Below, piece by piece: positions 26,638 through 35,284 of a stretch of DNA of 64,000 bases. A program made the translations under genes and the position numbers. The stretch's first letter is position 1. The number at the start of each line of letters is the position of its first letter. The stretch lies in NCBI RefSeq assembly GCF_013409935.1, contig NZ_JACCCO010000003.1, positions 868,001 to 932,000 on the forward strand, given 5' to 3'. This DNA is from Streptosporangium sandarakinum. GTDB lineage: Bacteria; Actinomycetota; Actinomycetes; Streptosporangiales; Streptosporangiaceae. A model generated the notes under the pieces. It did no database searches and was not told the DNA's origin. It worked only from the letters and a program-made list of their open reading frames with translations.

Positions 26638-28026
26638 TCACCGCGAGACCGTGGGATCCCGGGGAGCGGGCACCGCGTTCCGGCGGGCGGGCGCGGCCGT
26701 ACGGCCGAGCGGCAGGGCCGCGAGGAGCAGTCCCGCGCCGACCAGCGGCGCCGGTCCCGGGACGAAGCCGAACGCGGTGAACAGGAGCAGGCCCGCGGCG
26801 GCCAGCCCGGCCGCCGCCGCGATCCGCGCCGTCCCCCCGGTGTACGGCGCGGCCGGCCGGGGCGCCTCGAACCGGGCGAAGGCCCGCAGCAGCGGCCACA
26901 GCGCCAGGACGAGCAGCAGCAGCCAGTGGGGCCAGCCCGACAGCCAGGCCGGGCCGCCCGGCTCCGGGGTGGAGATCCCCAGGCCCACCACGACCACCGC
27001 GGTGACGACGCACAACGCGCTCATGTGCCACAGGTAGACGGTCATCATCCGCGCACCGGTCCAGGTGAGCACCCGGGACACCGCCGGGCAGCGGGCGAAC
27101 GCCATCACGCACGGCCGCAGGGCCAGGGCCAGCCCGACCTGCCCGACGCCCACCGCCAGCAGCGCCAGGGTGGGCGGCGCCATGTTGGAGACGGCCGCGC
27201 CCGGCATCCCGATCATGCTGCCCGGGTAGGGGCCGGCAGCCACCAGCACCGCGGCCGCGCCGTACCCGGCCAGGGCGATCAGCCAGGGGCGGCGGGGGCG
27301 ACCGGCGGCGTACCGCAGGCCGAGCTGGTGGATCGCCGGCCAGACGAACACGACGTTGAGGAACCCGACGGCCTCCAGGCCGCCGGTGAAGCGGACGAGG
27401 TCCACCACGACGGCCCCCGCCGCCAGCGCCGCGGGCACCCGGAGCCCGTACGCCGCGTCCAGCCTGACCAGCAGCGGGGTCAGCGCCACCACGACCACGT
27501 ACACCGCCAGGAACCACAGCAGCTGCCCGGCCAGCCGCGCGGCCGTCAGCACCGGCTGCTCCGGCAGGCCGGCGGCGAGCAGCAGGTGGGGCAGCGGCAG
27601 CCAGACCACGGCCAGCGGCACCACCGGCAGCACCAGGCGGCGCAGCCGGGCGGCGACCCAGGCGGGGGCCGGCAGGCCGCGCCGCGCCGCGCGTCCGAAG
27701 GAGATCGCGCCGGCCGCACCCCCGGCGAAGAAGATCAGCGGCATCACCTGGCTGACCCAGGTGACCAGCCACATGTTCCCGGCCGACAGCGCGTTGCCGG
27801 TGGCGATCCGGCCGTCGGCGAAGGACAGCACCGGCATGCTCCAGTGCTGCAGCACCACCAGCGCCATGCCGAGCAGGCGCAGCACGTCGATGAACAGGTC
27901 ACGGCCGGGCTCCGCGCCGGGCGCGGGACGACCGGGCGGTCCGGCCACCGGGCGCGGGAGCGGCACCGCCACCGGGGCGGTCCGCGGCGCCGTACGGCCT
28001 GCGGGGCGGGGGATCACGGCGGTCAA
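26638..28026 (-). CDS. Membrane acyltransferase, acyltransferase-3 family
   Basis: 462 residues from TTG 28026, chosen because GAGG lies 7 nt upstream; the frame is open to 28164 but that extension is low-complexity. Ten or more hydrophobic segments follow a proline-rich head. The family pattern is clear: RDLFIDVLRLLGMALVVLQH near the start (catalytic His of RxxH type), VSQVMPLIFFAGGAAGAISF and MMTVYLWHMSALCVVTAVVV. Such enzymes O-acylate cell-surface sugars or secondary metabolites. No glycan genes lie next to it. Confidence 0.88.
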   Translation of the reverse strand: MTAVIPRPAGRTAPRTAPVAVPLPRPVAGPPGRPAPGAEPGRDLFIDVLRLLGMALVVLQHWSMPVLSFADGRIATGNALSAGNMWLVTWVSQVMPLIFFAGGAAGAISFGRAARRGLPAPAWVAARLRRLVLPVVPLAVVWLPLPHLLLAAGLPEQPVLTAARLAGQLLWFLAVYVVVVALTPLLVRLDAAYGLRVPAALAAGAVVVDLVRFTGGLEAVGFLNVVFVWPAIHQLGLRYAAGRPRRPWLIALAGYGAAAVLVAAGPYPGSMIGMPGAAVSNMAPPTLALLAVGVGQVGLALALRPCVMAFARCPAVSRVLTWTGARMMTVYLWHMSALCVVTAVVVVGLGISTPEPGGPAWLSGWPHWLLLLVLALWPLLRAFARFEAPRPAAPYTGGTARIAAAAGLAAAGLLLFTAFGFVPGPAPLVGAGLLLAALPLGRTAAPARRNAVPAPRDPTVSR

Positions 28027-28214
28027 GGGAGGGCCTCGATTCCTCGGAGAAGGGGGATGCCCCGACCCTCCCGCGCGGCCCCCGCCCCGCGCAGTGACGC
28101 CCGCAGCAGTCTTCGGGTGCGGGCCGCCTCCGCGCCGGGGGTAGGGCAGACCCCACCCCCGCACACCTGTTCACCGGGTCGATCGGCGCAGTCCGCGCCC
28201 ATACGGTTGACCGC

Positions 28215-29462
28215 ATGAGATCCCTCCTGCGCCGGGTCGGCGTCGACACCCGCTACCTGCTCGCCGGCTTCCCCGTTTCGATCGTCTTCTTCTCCCTCAT
28301 GGTCACGGGCTTCGCCGCGGGGGTGGGCACCGCGGTGGTGTGGATCGGCGTGCCGATCCTCGCGACGACGCTGCTGGCGGCGCGCGGGCTGGCCGACACC
28401 GAGCGGCGGATGCTGCCGGAGGTGCTCGGCCGCCCGCTGGCCCGGCCCCGCTACCGGCCCGCCCCGGAGGGCGCCGGCCGGTTCCGCCGGATCGCCAACC
28501 CGCTGACCAACGGCCAGTCGTGGCTGGACCTGCTCTACGGCATCGTGTCCTTCCCCATCGCGATCGTGACCTTCGTCTTCGCGGTGACCTGGTGGGCCGG
28601 AACCATCATCGGCCTGACCTACCCGCTCTACGGGTGGGTCCTCGCCGCCATCCCGGGCAACCAGGGGCTGCCCGAGCTGCTCGGGCTGGGCGACGCCGTC
28701 TGGGTGGAGGTCGCGTTCAACACCGGCATCGGCGTGCTGTTCGCCCTCACCCTGCCGGTCGTCCTGCGCGGCTGCGCGCTGGTCCGGGCCGGGCTGGGCC
28801 GGGCGATGCTGGTCAGCGTCGCCGAGCTGCACGAGCGCATCGACGACCTGGCGGAGGGGCGGGCCGCGGCGGTGTCGGCGGAGGCCAACGCGCTGCGGCG
28901 ACTGGAACGCGACATCCACGACGGGCCGCAGCAGCGCCTGGTCTCCCTGGCCATGGACCTGTCGCGGGCGCAGCGCCAGCTCAAGCGCGACCCGAAGGCG
29001 GTCGAGGAGATGCTCGGCCAGGCCATCACCTCCACCCGTGAGACCCTCGACGAGCTGCGCGCCCTGTCGCGCGGCATCGCGCCGCCGATCCTCACCGACC
29101 GGGGCCTCGCCCCGGCGCTGGCGGCGCTGGCCGGCCGCTGCACGATCCCCGTCGAGCTGGACGTCCAGGTGGCCGGGCGCTTCGCCGCCGCGATCGAGAA
29201 CACCGTCTACTTCGTGGTCGCCGAGTCCCTGGCCAACGCCGCCAAGCACAGCCACGCCACCGTGTGCACGGTCACGCTGGCGCGGACCGGTGGCGTCCTG
29301 ATGCTCACGATCGGGGATGATGGGGTCGGCGGCGCGCACGTCGCCAAGGGACACGGCCTGTCCGGCCTCGCCGACCGCCTGAAGGCGGTGGACGGGGAAC
29401 TGACGGTGGACTCACCGGTGGGCGGGCCAACGGTGATCGTGGCGGAGGTTCCGTGCGGGTAG
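28215..29462 (+). CDS. NarL-type sensor histidine kinase
   Basis: 415 residues. An N-terminal sensor region has four hydrophobic segments (about 15-55, 105-135 and 165-190). The phospho box RLERDIHDGPQQRLVSLAMD (H235) and the C-terminal ATPase with VVAESLANAAKHSHA and GHGLSGLADRL are those of the HisKA_3 class. Its stop lies 10 nt inside the regulator gene, so the two are coupled. It is divergent from the acyltransferase. Confidence 0.92.
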   Translation: MRSLLRRVGVDTRYLLAGFPVSIVFFSLMVTGFAAGVGTAVVWIGVPILATTLLAARGLADTERRMLPEVLGRPLARPRYRPAPEGAGRFRRIANPLTNGQSWLDLLYGIVSFPIAIVTFVFAVTWWAGTIIGLTYPLYGWVLAAIPGNQGLPELLGLGDAVWVEVAFNTGIGVLFALTLPVVLRGCALVRAGLGRAMLVSVAELHERIDDLAEGRAAAVSAEANALRRLERDIHDGPQQRLVSLAMDLSRAQRQLKRDPKAVEEMLGQAITSTRETLDELRALSRGIAPPILTDRGLAPALAALAGRCTIPVELDVQVAGRFAAAIENTVYFVVAESLANAAKHSHATVCTVTLARTGGVLMLTIGDDGVGGAHVAKGHGLSGLADRLKAVDGELTVDSPVGGPTVIVAEVPCG

Positions 29463-30100
29463 TCGTGGCCGATGACGCGGTCCTCATCAGAGAGGGCCTG
29501 ATCCGGCTGCTGGAGGAGTTCGGGTGCGAGGTCGTCGCCGCCGTGGGGGACGGCGACGCCCTCGTGCGGGCCGTCGTCGAGCATCGGCCGGACGTCTCGG
29601 TGGTGGACGTCCGGATGCCGCCCGGCTTCACCGACGAGGGGCTGCGGGCGGCGGTCGAGGCGCGCCGACGGGTGCCCGGCGCGCCGGTCCTGATCCTGTC
29701 GCAGTACGTCGAGGTGTCCTACGCCGACGACCTCCTCGCCGACGCCAGGGGAGCGGTGGGATACCTGCTCAAGGACCGCGTCGTGGACGTGGACGACTTC
29801 ATGGGCGGCCTGCGCGCGGTGTCGTCCGGCGGGACGGTCTTCGACCCGCAGGTCGTGTCCCAGCTGATGGTACGGCGCCGCCGCGACGACCCGCTCGCCT
29901 CCCTCACCCCCCGTGAGCGCGAGGTGCTGTCCCTGATGGCGGAGGGGAGATCCAACCCCGCCATCGGACGGCAACTCGTGATCAGCGAGGGGGCGGTGGA
30001 GAAGCACATCCGCAACATCTTCGCCAAGCTCGGGCTGTACGCCGAGGACAGCGACCAGCACCGCCGAGTTCTGGCGGTCCTGGCCTACCTGCGCTCCTGA
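29453..30100 (+). CDS. NarL/LuxR-type response regulator
   Basis: 215 residues from GTG 29453. The receiver has D7/D8 and phospho-acceptor D52 (VSVVDVRMPP), and K in YLLKDRVVDV. The C-terminal HTH is LTPREREVLSLMAEGRSNPA then IGRQLVISEGAVEKHIRNIF. It is the partner of the kinase it overlaps. The 3' end overlaps the convergent membrane-protein gene by 16 nt. The regulon is unknown. Confidence 0.93.
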   Translation: MRVVVADDAVLIREGLIRLLEEFGCEVVAAVGDGDALVRAVVEHRPDVSVVDVRMPPGFTDEGLRAAVEARRRVPGAPVLILSQYVEVSYADDLLADARGAVGYLLKDRVVDVDDFMGGLRAVSSGGTVFDPQVVSQLMVRRRRDDPLASLTPREREVLSLMAEGRSNPAIGRQLVISEGAVEKHIRNIFAKLGLYAEDSDQHRRVLAVLAYLRS

Positions 30101-31860
30101 CCGGGCTCCGGCCGTACGGCCCGCCGCCGCGCGGTACGGGCGCCGGTGCCTGTGGGAGACCGGCCGGTCAGCGCGTCCCGGATCGCCGCCAGGAGGTAAC
30201 GGGCGCCGAGGAAGCCGGTGGCGGCATCGGTGGCGGCCCCGAGGGAGCCGTCGGGGGATGCGCCGTCCGCACCACCCGCGCCGTCCGCGCCGTCCGCGCT
30301 GCTCGCACCACCCGCGCCGCCGGGTCGCGGGCGCTCCGGCGGACCTCCGTTGACGGTCAACCGGACGATCACCGCCGGGAGCGGCCACCGTCCCCCGTCG
30401 ACCTGTGCCCGGAGCCATCCGCGGGCGGCGGCCGGGTCCAGCCGCCACCAGGTCCACAGCAGGCCGAAGTCGCCGTCGGGCACCTCGTCCAGGGGCCTCG
30501 CGGCCAGCCCCGCTGCCCTGAGCGCGAGGTGGTCCGCCAGCGTCCGCCGGGCGGCCTCCAGGGTCCTGGCTCCGGGGCCTCCATGACTCCGGGGCGTCCG
30601 GGGCGGAGTGAGGACGTCGTCGTCGGGCTCGTCGTCCTCGGGCTCGTTCCGGGACTCGTCACCTTCGGGCCCGTCACCCTCGGGTCCGCGGTCCTCGGGT
30701 CCGCGGTCCTTCCCGTCTTCCCGGTGCCGGGTCTCCCCGCCCGCCTGATGCCGGGACTCCCCGTCTTCCCGGTGCCGGGTCTCCCCGCCCGCCTGATGCC
30801 GGGACTCCCCGTCTTCCGGACGCGGGGTCTCATCGCCTCCCGGCCGCCGGGCGCCGAGCGCCGCGCGGCCCGCGGTGGTGACGATCTCCAGGAACCACAC
30901 CAGGAAGGCCGAGGACAGTGAGATCCAGACCGCGGCCCAGAACAGGTCGCGCTGCTGCGCCGCCTGCACATGCGGGCGGACCGCCAGCGCCTCGACGTCC
31001 AGGGTCTTCTTGCCCGTCCAGGTCCAGTCCGAGGGGCTGCGGGGGTTGAAGGCCACGTCGGTGAGCCGTTCCCCGAGCCGCTGGGCGACGACGACCTGGT
31101 ACGACGGCTCCTCGCCGGGAGCGCCCTCGGCGAAGAGCCACTCAGTCTTCCCCGGCAGGTCGTCGTCGCGGTCGAGCGCCATCAGGTTGAAGTACGGCAG
31201 GAACTCCTGGCCGAGCACGGGCGGGCGGATCAGATATTGGGCGGCGGTGTTCTCCACCGGAGCCCTGGCGACGGGGATGTCGATCAGCAGCGTTCCGCGA
31301 CCCGAGTTCTGCACGCCGATGTCGGGGACCTCCCCGGAGAGCACCAGTCCGTCGCCGTAGCGGCCAGGGACGTCCTTCTCGCCGCCCTTTCCTATCCCGA
31401 TGTCGGCTTTTATCGGGGTGCCGGAGTATTTGTCGCACACGGTGGCCACGGCGTCGTCCAGGTCGTCGCAGGTCACCCTGAGCTCGGGCACCCTCAGCCG
31501 GCCGTCGGCGTCCCGCGGGGCGATGTTCCCGTCGAGGAACAGCGCCCATCTCCCCCGCTCGGGGGAGTCACCCCAGTAGATCTTCAGCTCGATGTCCAGC
31601 TTGCGGGCGGCGGGCTGCCCGGAGGCGGGCGGGGACACGTTGAGCGTCGCCTCCGAGATCGCCCCCTCCCGCGAGGCGAAGAAGAGCACCCTGCCGGCTT
31701 TGCCCTTCTCCGGGGCGATGGGCGGGTCCTGGCTGGCCCGGTCGTAGAGCCGGTAGCCGATGACGCCGAACGCGATGATCATGATGAGCATCGGCGTGGC
31801 GAGCGCCACGTCCGCGAGGCCGGGGGCGCCTCGCCGGGGAGGGGGGTCGTCTCTGGTCAT
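30085..31860 (-). CDS. Two-pass membrane protein with external domain and repeat linker
   Basis: 591 residues. Membrane segments at about 15-37 (VALATPMLIMIIAFGVIGYR) and about 315-338 enclose an external domain of about 280 residues with beta-rich text (LFFASREGAISEATLNVSPP; RGTLLIDIPVARAPVENTA). After the second segment comes a charged linker with two exact 16-residue repeats, then a cytoplasmic part containing LLWTWWRLDPAAARGWLRAQ. I do not recognise a named family. It lies directly downstream of the exported TNT-domain gene in the same orientation, 293 nt apart; the intervening 31861-32153 holds only GC-rich sequence. Confidence 0.8.
   Translation of the reverse strand: MTRDDPPPRRGAPGLADVALATPMLIMIIAFGVIGYRLYDRASQDPPIAPEKGKAGRVLFFASREGAISEATLNVSPPASGQPAARKLDIELKIYWGDSPERGRWALFLDGNIAPRDADGRLRVPELRVTCDDLDDAVATVCDKYSGTPIKADIGIGKGGEKDVPGRYGDGLVLSGEVPDIGVQNSGRGTLLIDIPVARAPVENTAAQYLIRPPVLGQEFLPYFNLMALDRDDDLPGKTEWLFAEGAPGEEPSYQVVVAQRLGERLTDVAFNPRSPSDWTWTGKKTLDVEALAVRPHVQAAQQRDLFWAAVWISLSSAFLVWFLEIVTTAGRAALGARRPGGDETPRPEDGESRHQAGGETRHREDGESRHQAGGETRHREDGKDRGPEDRGPEGDGPEGDESRNEPEDDEPDDDVLTPPRTPRSHGGPGARTLEAARRTLADHLALRAAGLAARPLDEVPDGDFGLLWTWWRLDPAAARGWLRAQVDGGRWPLPAVIVRLTVNGGPPERPRPGGAGGASSADGADGAGGADGASPDGSLGAATDAATGFLGARYLLAAIRDALTGRSPTGTGARTARRRAVRPEPGQERR
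30721..30816 (-). repeat. 48-bp exact tandem repeat, two copies
   Basis: Two exact adjacent copies (30721-30768 and 30769-30816) encode a 16-residue unit (ESRHQAGGETRHREDG) in the cytoplasmic linker of the two-pass membrane protein. The frame is kept. Confidence 0.95.
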
Positions 31861-32153
31861 TCCGCCTTCCGGCGGTCATGACGGCTCCGGCGGGGCCGGG
31901 CGGACCGGATCTCGCGAGCCGGGGACCCGGGCGCCGTCGCTCACCGGCGCGCGTCCGTGAACCGGGAACGCGAGCAATATATCGCCGGGAGCCCGCCCGC
32001 GCCATGGCCGCCGGCACGGCCGGACCCCGGCGGCCGGGACCGCCGCGTCCCGGTCGTCCCGGCCCGCCCGGCTCCCGCGGTTCCGCCGCCCGCCGGTCCT
32101 TCGCCCGGTCGATCTTCCATGCCTCCGTGGAGCCGCCTCGTCCGGCTCCGGGG

Positions 32154-33197
32154 TCACATCGGCACGTGGAACCGCTCCAGGTACTTGTTGTCGACCAGCC
32201 AGCTCACCGGCAGCTCCGCCGGTTCCTGCGGCGCCTCGGGGATGTACTTGCTGAGCAGGTGGTACTGGACGCCCCCGCCCCGCATCTGGAACGCCGGGCT
32301 CGCCGGGCCCGCGTCCACCCGGAACGGCTTCAGCACCCGGTAGGCGTGGTAGCCGCACGGGTACTCCGGCGCCGCCGGGAAGGTGTTGAGGTTGCTCGGG
32401 GGCAGGGCGCGCCCGACGTAGGAACCACCGAATGGCGCGAGGAAGGAGCCGCCCTCGCCGCCGAAGCGGTCGAGCTTCCGGCCGGCGGGCAGCGTCACGG
32501 TCGTGAACAGCGGCCTGCCGTTGGGGAATCCGCCGGAGGTGGCGTAGCCGAAGTACGGCGGGTAGCGGTACAGGCCGGTCGTCCCGTCCTGGTAGCGGAA
32601 GAGGAACTTCCACGGCGGCAGCCCGCCCAGCGGGACGTAGCCGCGCAGGATGCTGCCGAGCAGTCCCCTCCTGGGCAGGTACACCGGCCCCAGCTCCGGC
32701 TTGTCGGCGATGTACGGCGGGCCGCAGAGCTGCCGCGGTTGCGGGCCGGGCTTCGTGCCGGCGGCGATGGTGTTCCCGGTGCCGGTGGCGTTAGCGCCGG
32801 TGTCGGCGGCGCCGGCCGGTGGCGTCCGGACGGCCTCCGGCAGCGGCGCCGGCACGGTCACGGGCGCCCGGTCCGTCCGCGGCGCGGCAGCCTCGGCCGG
32901 GGCGGCGGGCGGGACGGCCGCGATCGCGGCCGGGGACATGGCCCCCGTGGCCGGCACGGGACGCGGCGCCGCGACCGGGTCCGCGCACGGGACGCCGGTG
33001 GCCGACCCGGTCGTCCCGCCCACCGGTGCGGGCCGGCCGGTCGCGGGCGGGCAGTACGCCCCGCCGGGCGCGGGGGCGGGCGCCGTGCCGGAGCGGGTGC
33101 CGGTCTGGGCCGCCGCGGCGCCGCCGGACACCGTGGCGAAGGCGCCCAGAGTGCTCAGGGCGGCTGCCAGCAGCGCGCGTCGTGGTGAGTACCGCAC
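32154..33197 (-). CDS. Exported TNT-domain protein, probable NAD(P) glycohydrolase
   Basis: 347 residues from GTG 33197, with GGGAGG five bases upstream (a longer frame to 33440 lacks such a site). A Sec signal peptide (RYSPRR then ALLAAALSTLGAFATVSGGA) is followed by about 120 Pro/Ala/Thr-rich residues and, from about 200, a domain matching the tuberculosis necrotizing toxin fold: KLDRFGGEGGSFLAPFGGSY (240-260), GRALPPSNLNTFP (262-274, R263) and RGGGVQYHLLSKYIPEA (306-322, Q311). In CpnT this fold hydrolyses NAD+. Four cysteines (49, 71, 158, 281) may form disulfides outside the cell. No immunity-factor gene is evident beside it. Target and role are unknown. Confidence 0.82.
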   Translation of the reverse strand: MRYSPRRALLAAALSTLGAFATVSGGAAAAQTGTRSGTAPAPAPGGAYCPPATGRPAPVGGTTGSATGVPCADPVAAPRPVPATGAMSPAAIAAVPPAAPAEAAAPRTDRAPVTVPAPLPEAVRTPPAGAADTGANATGTGNTIAAGTKPGPQPRQLCGPPYIADKPELGPVYLPRRGLLGSILRGYVPLGGLPPWKFLFRYQDGTTGLYRYPPYFGYATSGGFPNGRPLFTTVTLPAGRKLDRFGGEGGSFLAPFGGSYVGRALPPSNLNTFPAAPEYPCGYHAYRVLKPFRVDAGPASPAFQMRGGGVQYHLLSKYIPEAPQEPAELPVSWLVDNKYLERFHVPM

Positions 33198-33435
33198 GAT
33201 TCCTCCCGAGGAATTGCGCATGGCTGAATGGCGGCTTCGCGCCGCATCAGCGGATGAGCGGGGAAGGCGCGCGGAATACGGCCGTTCTCCCATGACTTTT
33301 CCCGGGCCGGGCCGTCCGGAGGCGGCGGCCTCGGTGCCCGCCGCCGTCCGTTCCGGACGGACGGCCGATCCGGGGCTTACCCGGCCATTCGTCAGGGGCA
33401 GTGCGCGAGAGTTAATCGAATGACAAAAGTGGGGC
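33198..33435. promoter_or_regulatory. Upstream region of the TNT gene with inverted repeat
   Basis: No gene is seen. On the minus strand CATTCG and CGAATG form an inverted repeat (about 33390-33420) with a 25-26-nt spacer, followed by a GC-rich stem region near 33360-33385. The next 50 nt upstream are the most AT-rich DNA in this part of the window. Promoter position is not certain. Confidence 0.35.
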
Positions 33436-33486
33436 GACAAAAAGGGCTTCAGTCCGCATCGCTAATCAGTTTCTGAAAAAAGCCCT
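33436..33486 (-). terminator. Intrinsic terminator after the GlcG/HbpS gene
   Basis: On the minus strand AGGGCTT and CAG pair with CTG and AAGCCCT across a 20-base loop (33443-33486), followed directly by TTTTTGT. It lies 15 nt after the stop of the gene ending at 33502. Confidence 0.6.
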
Positions 33487-33501
33487 GGGGGCTATTAATG
33501 G

Positions 33502-33927
33502 CTATATATCCCTTTTTTGGAATAGCTGGACGCCGTCCCAGAGCGCGGCGGCGGCCTCGGCGCACGCCACGTCCTGGGCGACGGTGCCGCCGCTGACGCC
33601 GACCGCCCCGGCCACCCGCCGCTCCTCGCCGGGGTGGCGCAGCGGCACGCCGCCGCCGAAGCAGACGTACCTGTCCCCGGGGAGGCCGTACAGCTCCCCG
33701 CCGGGCCGGACCAGGCGGGCCAGGTCGGCGGTGGTCATCCGGTGCGCCACCGCGGTGTACGCCTTGCCCGGGGCCAGCGTCACCCCGGCGATCTCCGCCC
33801 CGTCCATGCGCTGGAAGGCCACCAGGTGGCCGCCCGCGTCCACCACGGCCACCGAGACCAGGGCGCCCTCGCGCCCGGCCTGCCGAACCGACGCCTCACA
33901 CATCCGCAGCGCGAGTTCGATGTTCAC
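33502..33927 (-). CDS. GlcG/HbpS family protein
   Basis: 141 residues from GTG 33927, with AGGAG four bases upstream. LVSVAVVDAGGHLVAFQRMD, GAEIAGVTLAPGKAYTAVAH and VAGAVGVSGGTVAQDVACAE are the core of the GlcG/HbpS (DUF336) family. Members include the heme-binding HbpS of Streptomyces and proteins linked to glycolate or diol use. No signal peptide is visible, unlike secreted HbpS. It is divergent from the kinase-like gene at 34060. Confidence 0.9.
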   Translation of the reverse strand: MNIELALRMCEASVRQAGREGALVSVAVVDAGGHLVAFQRMDGAEIAGVTLAPGKAYTAVAHRMTTADLARLVRPGGELYGLPGDRYVCFGGGVPLRHPGEERRVAGAVGVSGGTVAQDVACAEAAAALWDGVQLFQKRDI

Positions 33928-34059
33928 CGGGCTCCTTCGGCCATGGCACCCTTTTGCGGGACAATTCGGTTTGTATCCGCCGTCGCCCGGCGGTGCAAGA
34001 TCCCATACGGGATTCGAAGTCTTCGCCGCGCGGCCCCCGCGCACCGCCAGGGAGGACCC

Positions 34060-35196
34060 ATGCGCGACGGCCGCCCGCCGTACCCGGACGCCGCACCGGC
34101 CGTTCCGGCCGTCCCGGACGCCCCGGCCGGTCTCCTCGCGTCGCGTCCGGGCGGATCGGCGCGGGTCCCCGGCTCGCCGTACCCGGACGGGCCGACGCGG
34201 GTCCACGACCTGTCGGCCGGCGGCGGGGCGCTGGCCGCCGCGCACCGGGCCGCCCGCGAGGCGGCGCGGCTCCACGGGACGCCCCGCGCCGGGATCACGC
34301 TGATCAACGTGTCGGAGAACGCCACCTTCCGGCTGGACGACCCGGACACCGGGGACCGGTCGATCCTGCGGGTGCACCGCTCCGGCTACCACTCCGTCGC
34401 GGCGATCCGCTCCGAGCTGGCCTGGCTGGAGGCGCTCCGCGAGGAGGCGGGGGTCCGCACCCCCCGGGTGCTTCCCGCCCTCGACGGCTCCAGGGTGCTG
34501 ACCGTCCCGGGCGAGCCGCCCCGCGCCTGCGTGCGGTTCGAGTTCCTGCCCGGCGCCGAGCCGCCGCGGGACCGCCTGGTGGCCGGGTTCGAGCGGCTCG
34601 GCGCGGTCACCGCGCGGATGCACCGGCACGCGCGCGCCTGGCGGCGCCCGGCGGGCTTCACCCGCTTCCACTGGGACCACGCCGCCGCGCTGGGCGCCGA
34701 GTCGCGCTGGGGCCGCTGGCAGGACGGCCCCGGCGTGGACGCCGAGGAGCGCGCCGTGCTGGGGCGGCTCGACGCGGAGCTGCGCCGCAGGCTGCGCCGG
34801 TTCGGCCGGGGCCCGGACCGCTACGGCCTGATCCACGCCGACCTGCGCCTGGCCAACCTGCTGGTGACCGGCGACGGGCCGCCCAGCGTCATCGACTTCG
34901 ACGACTGCGGTTTCGGCTGGTACCTGTACGACCTGGCCGCCGCGCTCAGCTTCATCGAGCACGACCCGCTGGTCCCCGAGATGATCGCCTCCTGGCTGCG
35001 CGGCTACCGGGGCGTGCTGCGCCTGCCGGCCGGGGACGAGGCGGAGATCTGGACCTTCGTCATGTTCCGCCGCCTGCTACTGGTCGCCTGGATCGGCACC
35101 CACTCCGGGGTGGACATCGCCGCCGAGCTGGGCGCGGGCTACACGCGGGGGACCTGCGAGCTGGCCGAGCGCTACCTCGGCGGCGCGCCCGGCTGA
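34060..35196 (+). CDS. APH-family phosphotransferase (homoserine-kinase-II-like)
   Basis: 378 residues from ATG 34060, with GGAGGA at 34051. After about 60 Pro-rich residues comes a protein-kinase-like fold: INVSENATFRLDDPDTGDRS, ILRVHRSGYHSVAAIRSELA, catalytic loop YGLIHADLRLANLLVTGDG (HxDxxxxN) and metal-binding VIDFDDCGFGWYLYDLAAAL. Relatives phosphorylate small molecules such as homoserine, choline or aminoglycosides. The substrate is unknown, and the neighbour genes give no pathway. Confidence 0.88.
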   Translation: MRDGRPPYPDAAPAVPAVPDAPAGLLASRPGGSARVPGSPYPDGPTRVHDLSAGGGALAAAHRAAREAARLHGTPRAGITLINVSENATFRLDDPDTGDRSILRVHRSGYHSVAAIRSELAWLEALREEAGVRTPRVLPALDGSRVLTVPGEPPRACVRFEFLPGAEPPRDRLVAGFERLGAVTARMHRHARAWRRPAGFTRFHWDHAAALGAESRWGRWQDGPGVDAEERAVLGRLDAELRRRLRRFGRGPDRYGLIHADLRLANLLVTGDGPPSVIDFDDCGFGWYLYDLAAALSFIEHDPLVPEMIASWLRGYRGVLRLPAGDEAEIWTFVMFRRLLLVAWIGTHSGVDIAAELGAGYTRGTCELAERYLGGAPG

Positions 35197-35284
35197 CCGC
35201 GCCCGGCCGGCCGACGCCGACCACCGCCGGTTCCGGCGGCCGGTCACGGTCCGCCCCGCCGCGAAGGGCCGGGCCGCCGGGCCG

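Noticed and set aside
23900-27037. A 1045-codon open frame on the plus strand across the helicase region
   Set aside because: It is antisense to a helicase with all motifs, has low-complexity Asp/Leu/Val/Arg-rich text and no domain; long antisense frames are expected at this GC content.
33330-33425. Possible c-di-AMP or other riboswitch before the exported TNT gene
   Set aside because: The conserved blocks of the ydaO class that I would expect near the 3' side are not present; only simple inverted repeats are seen.
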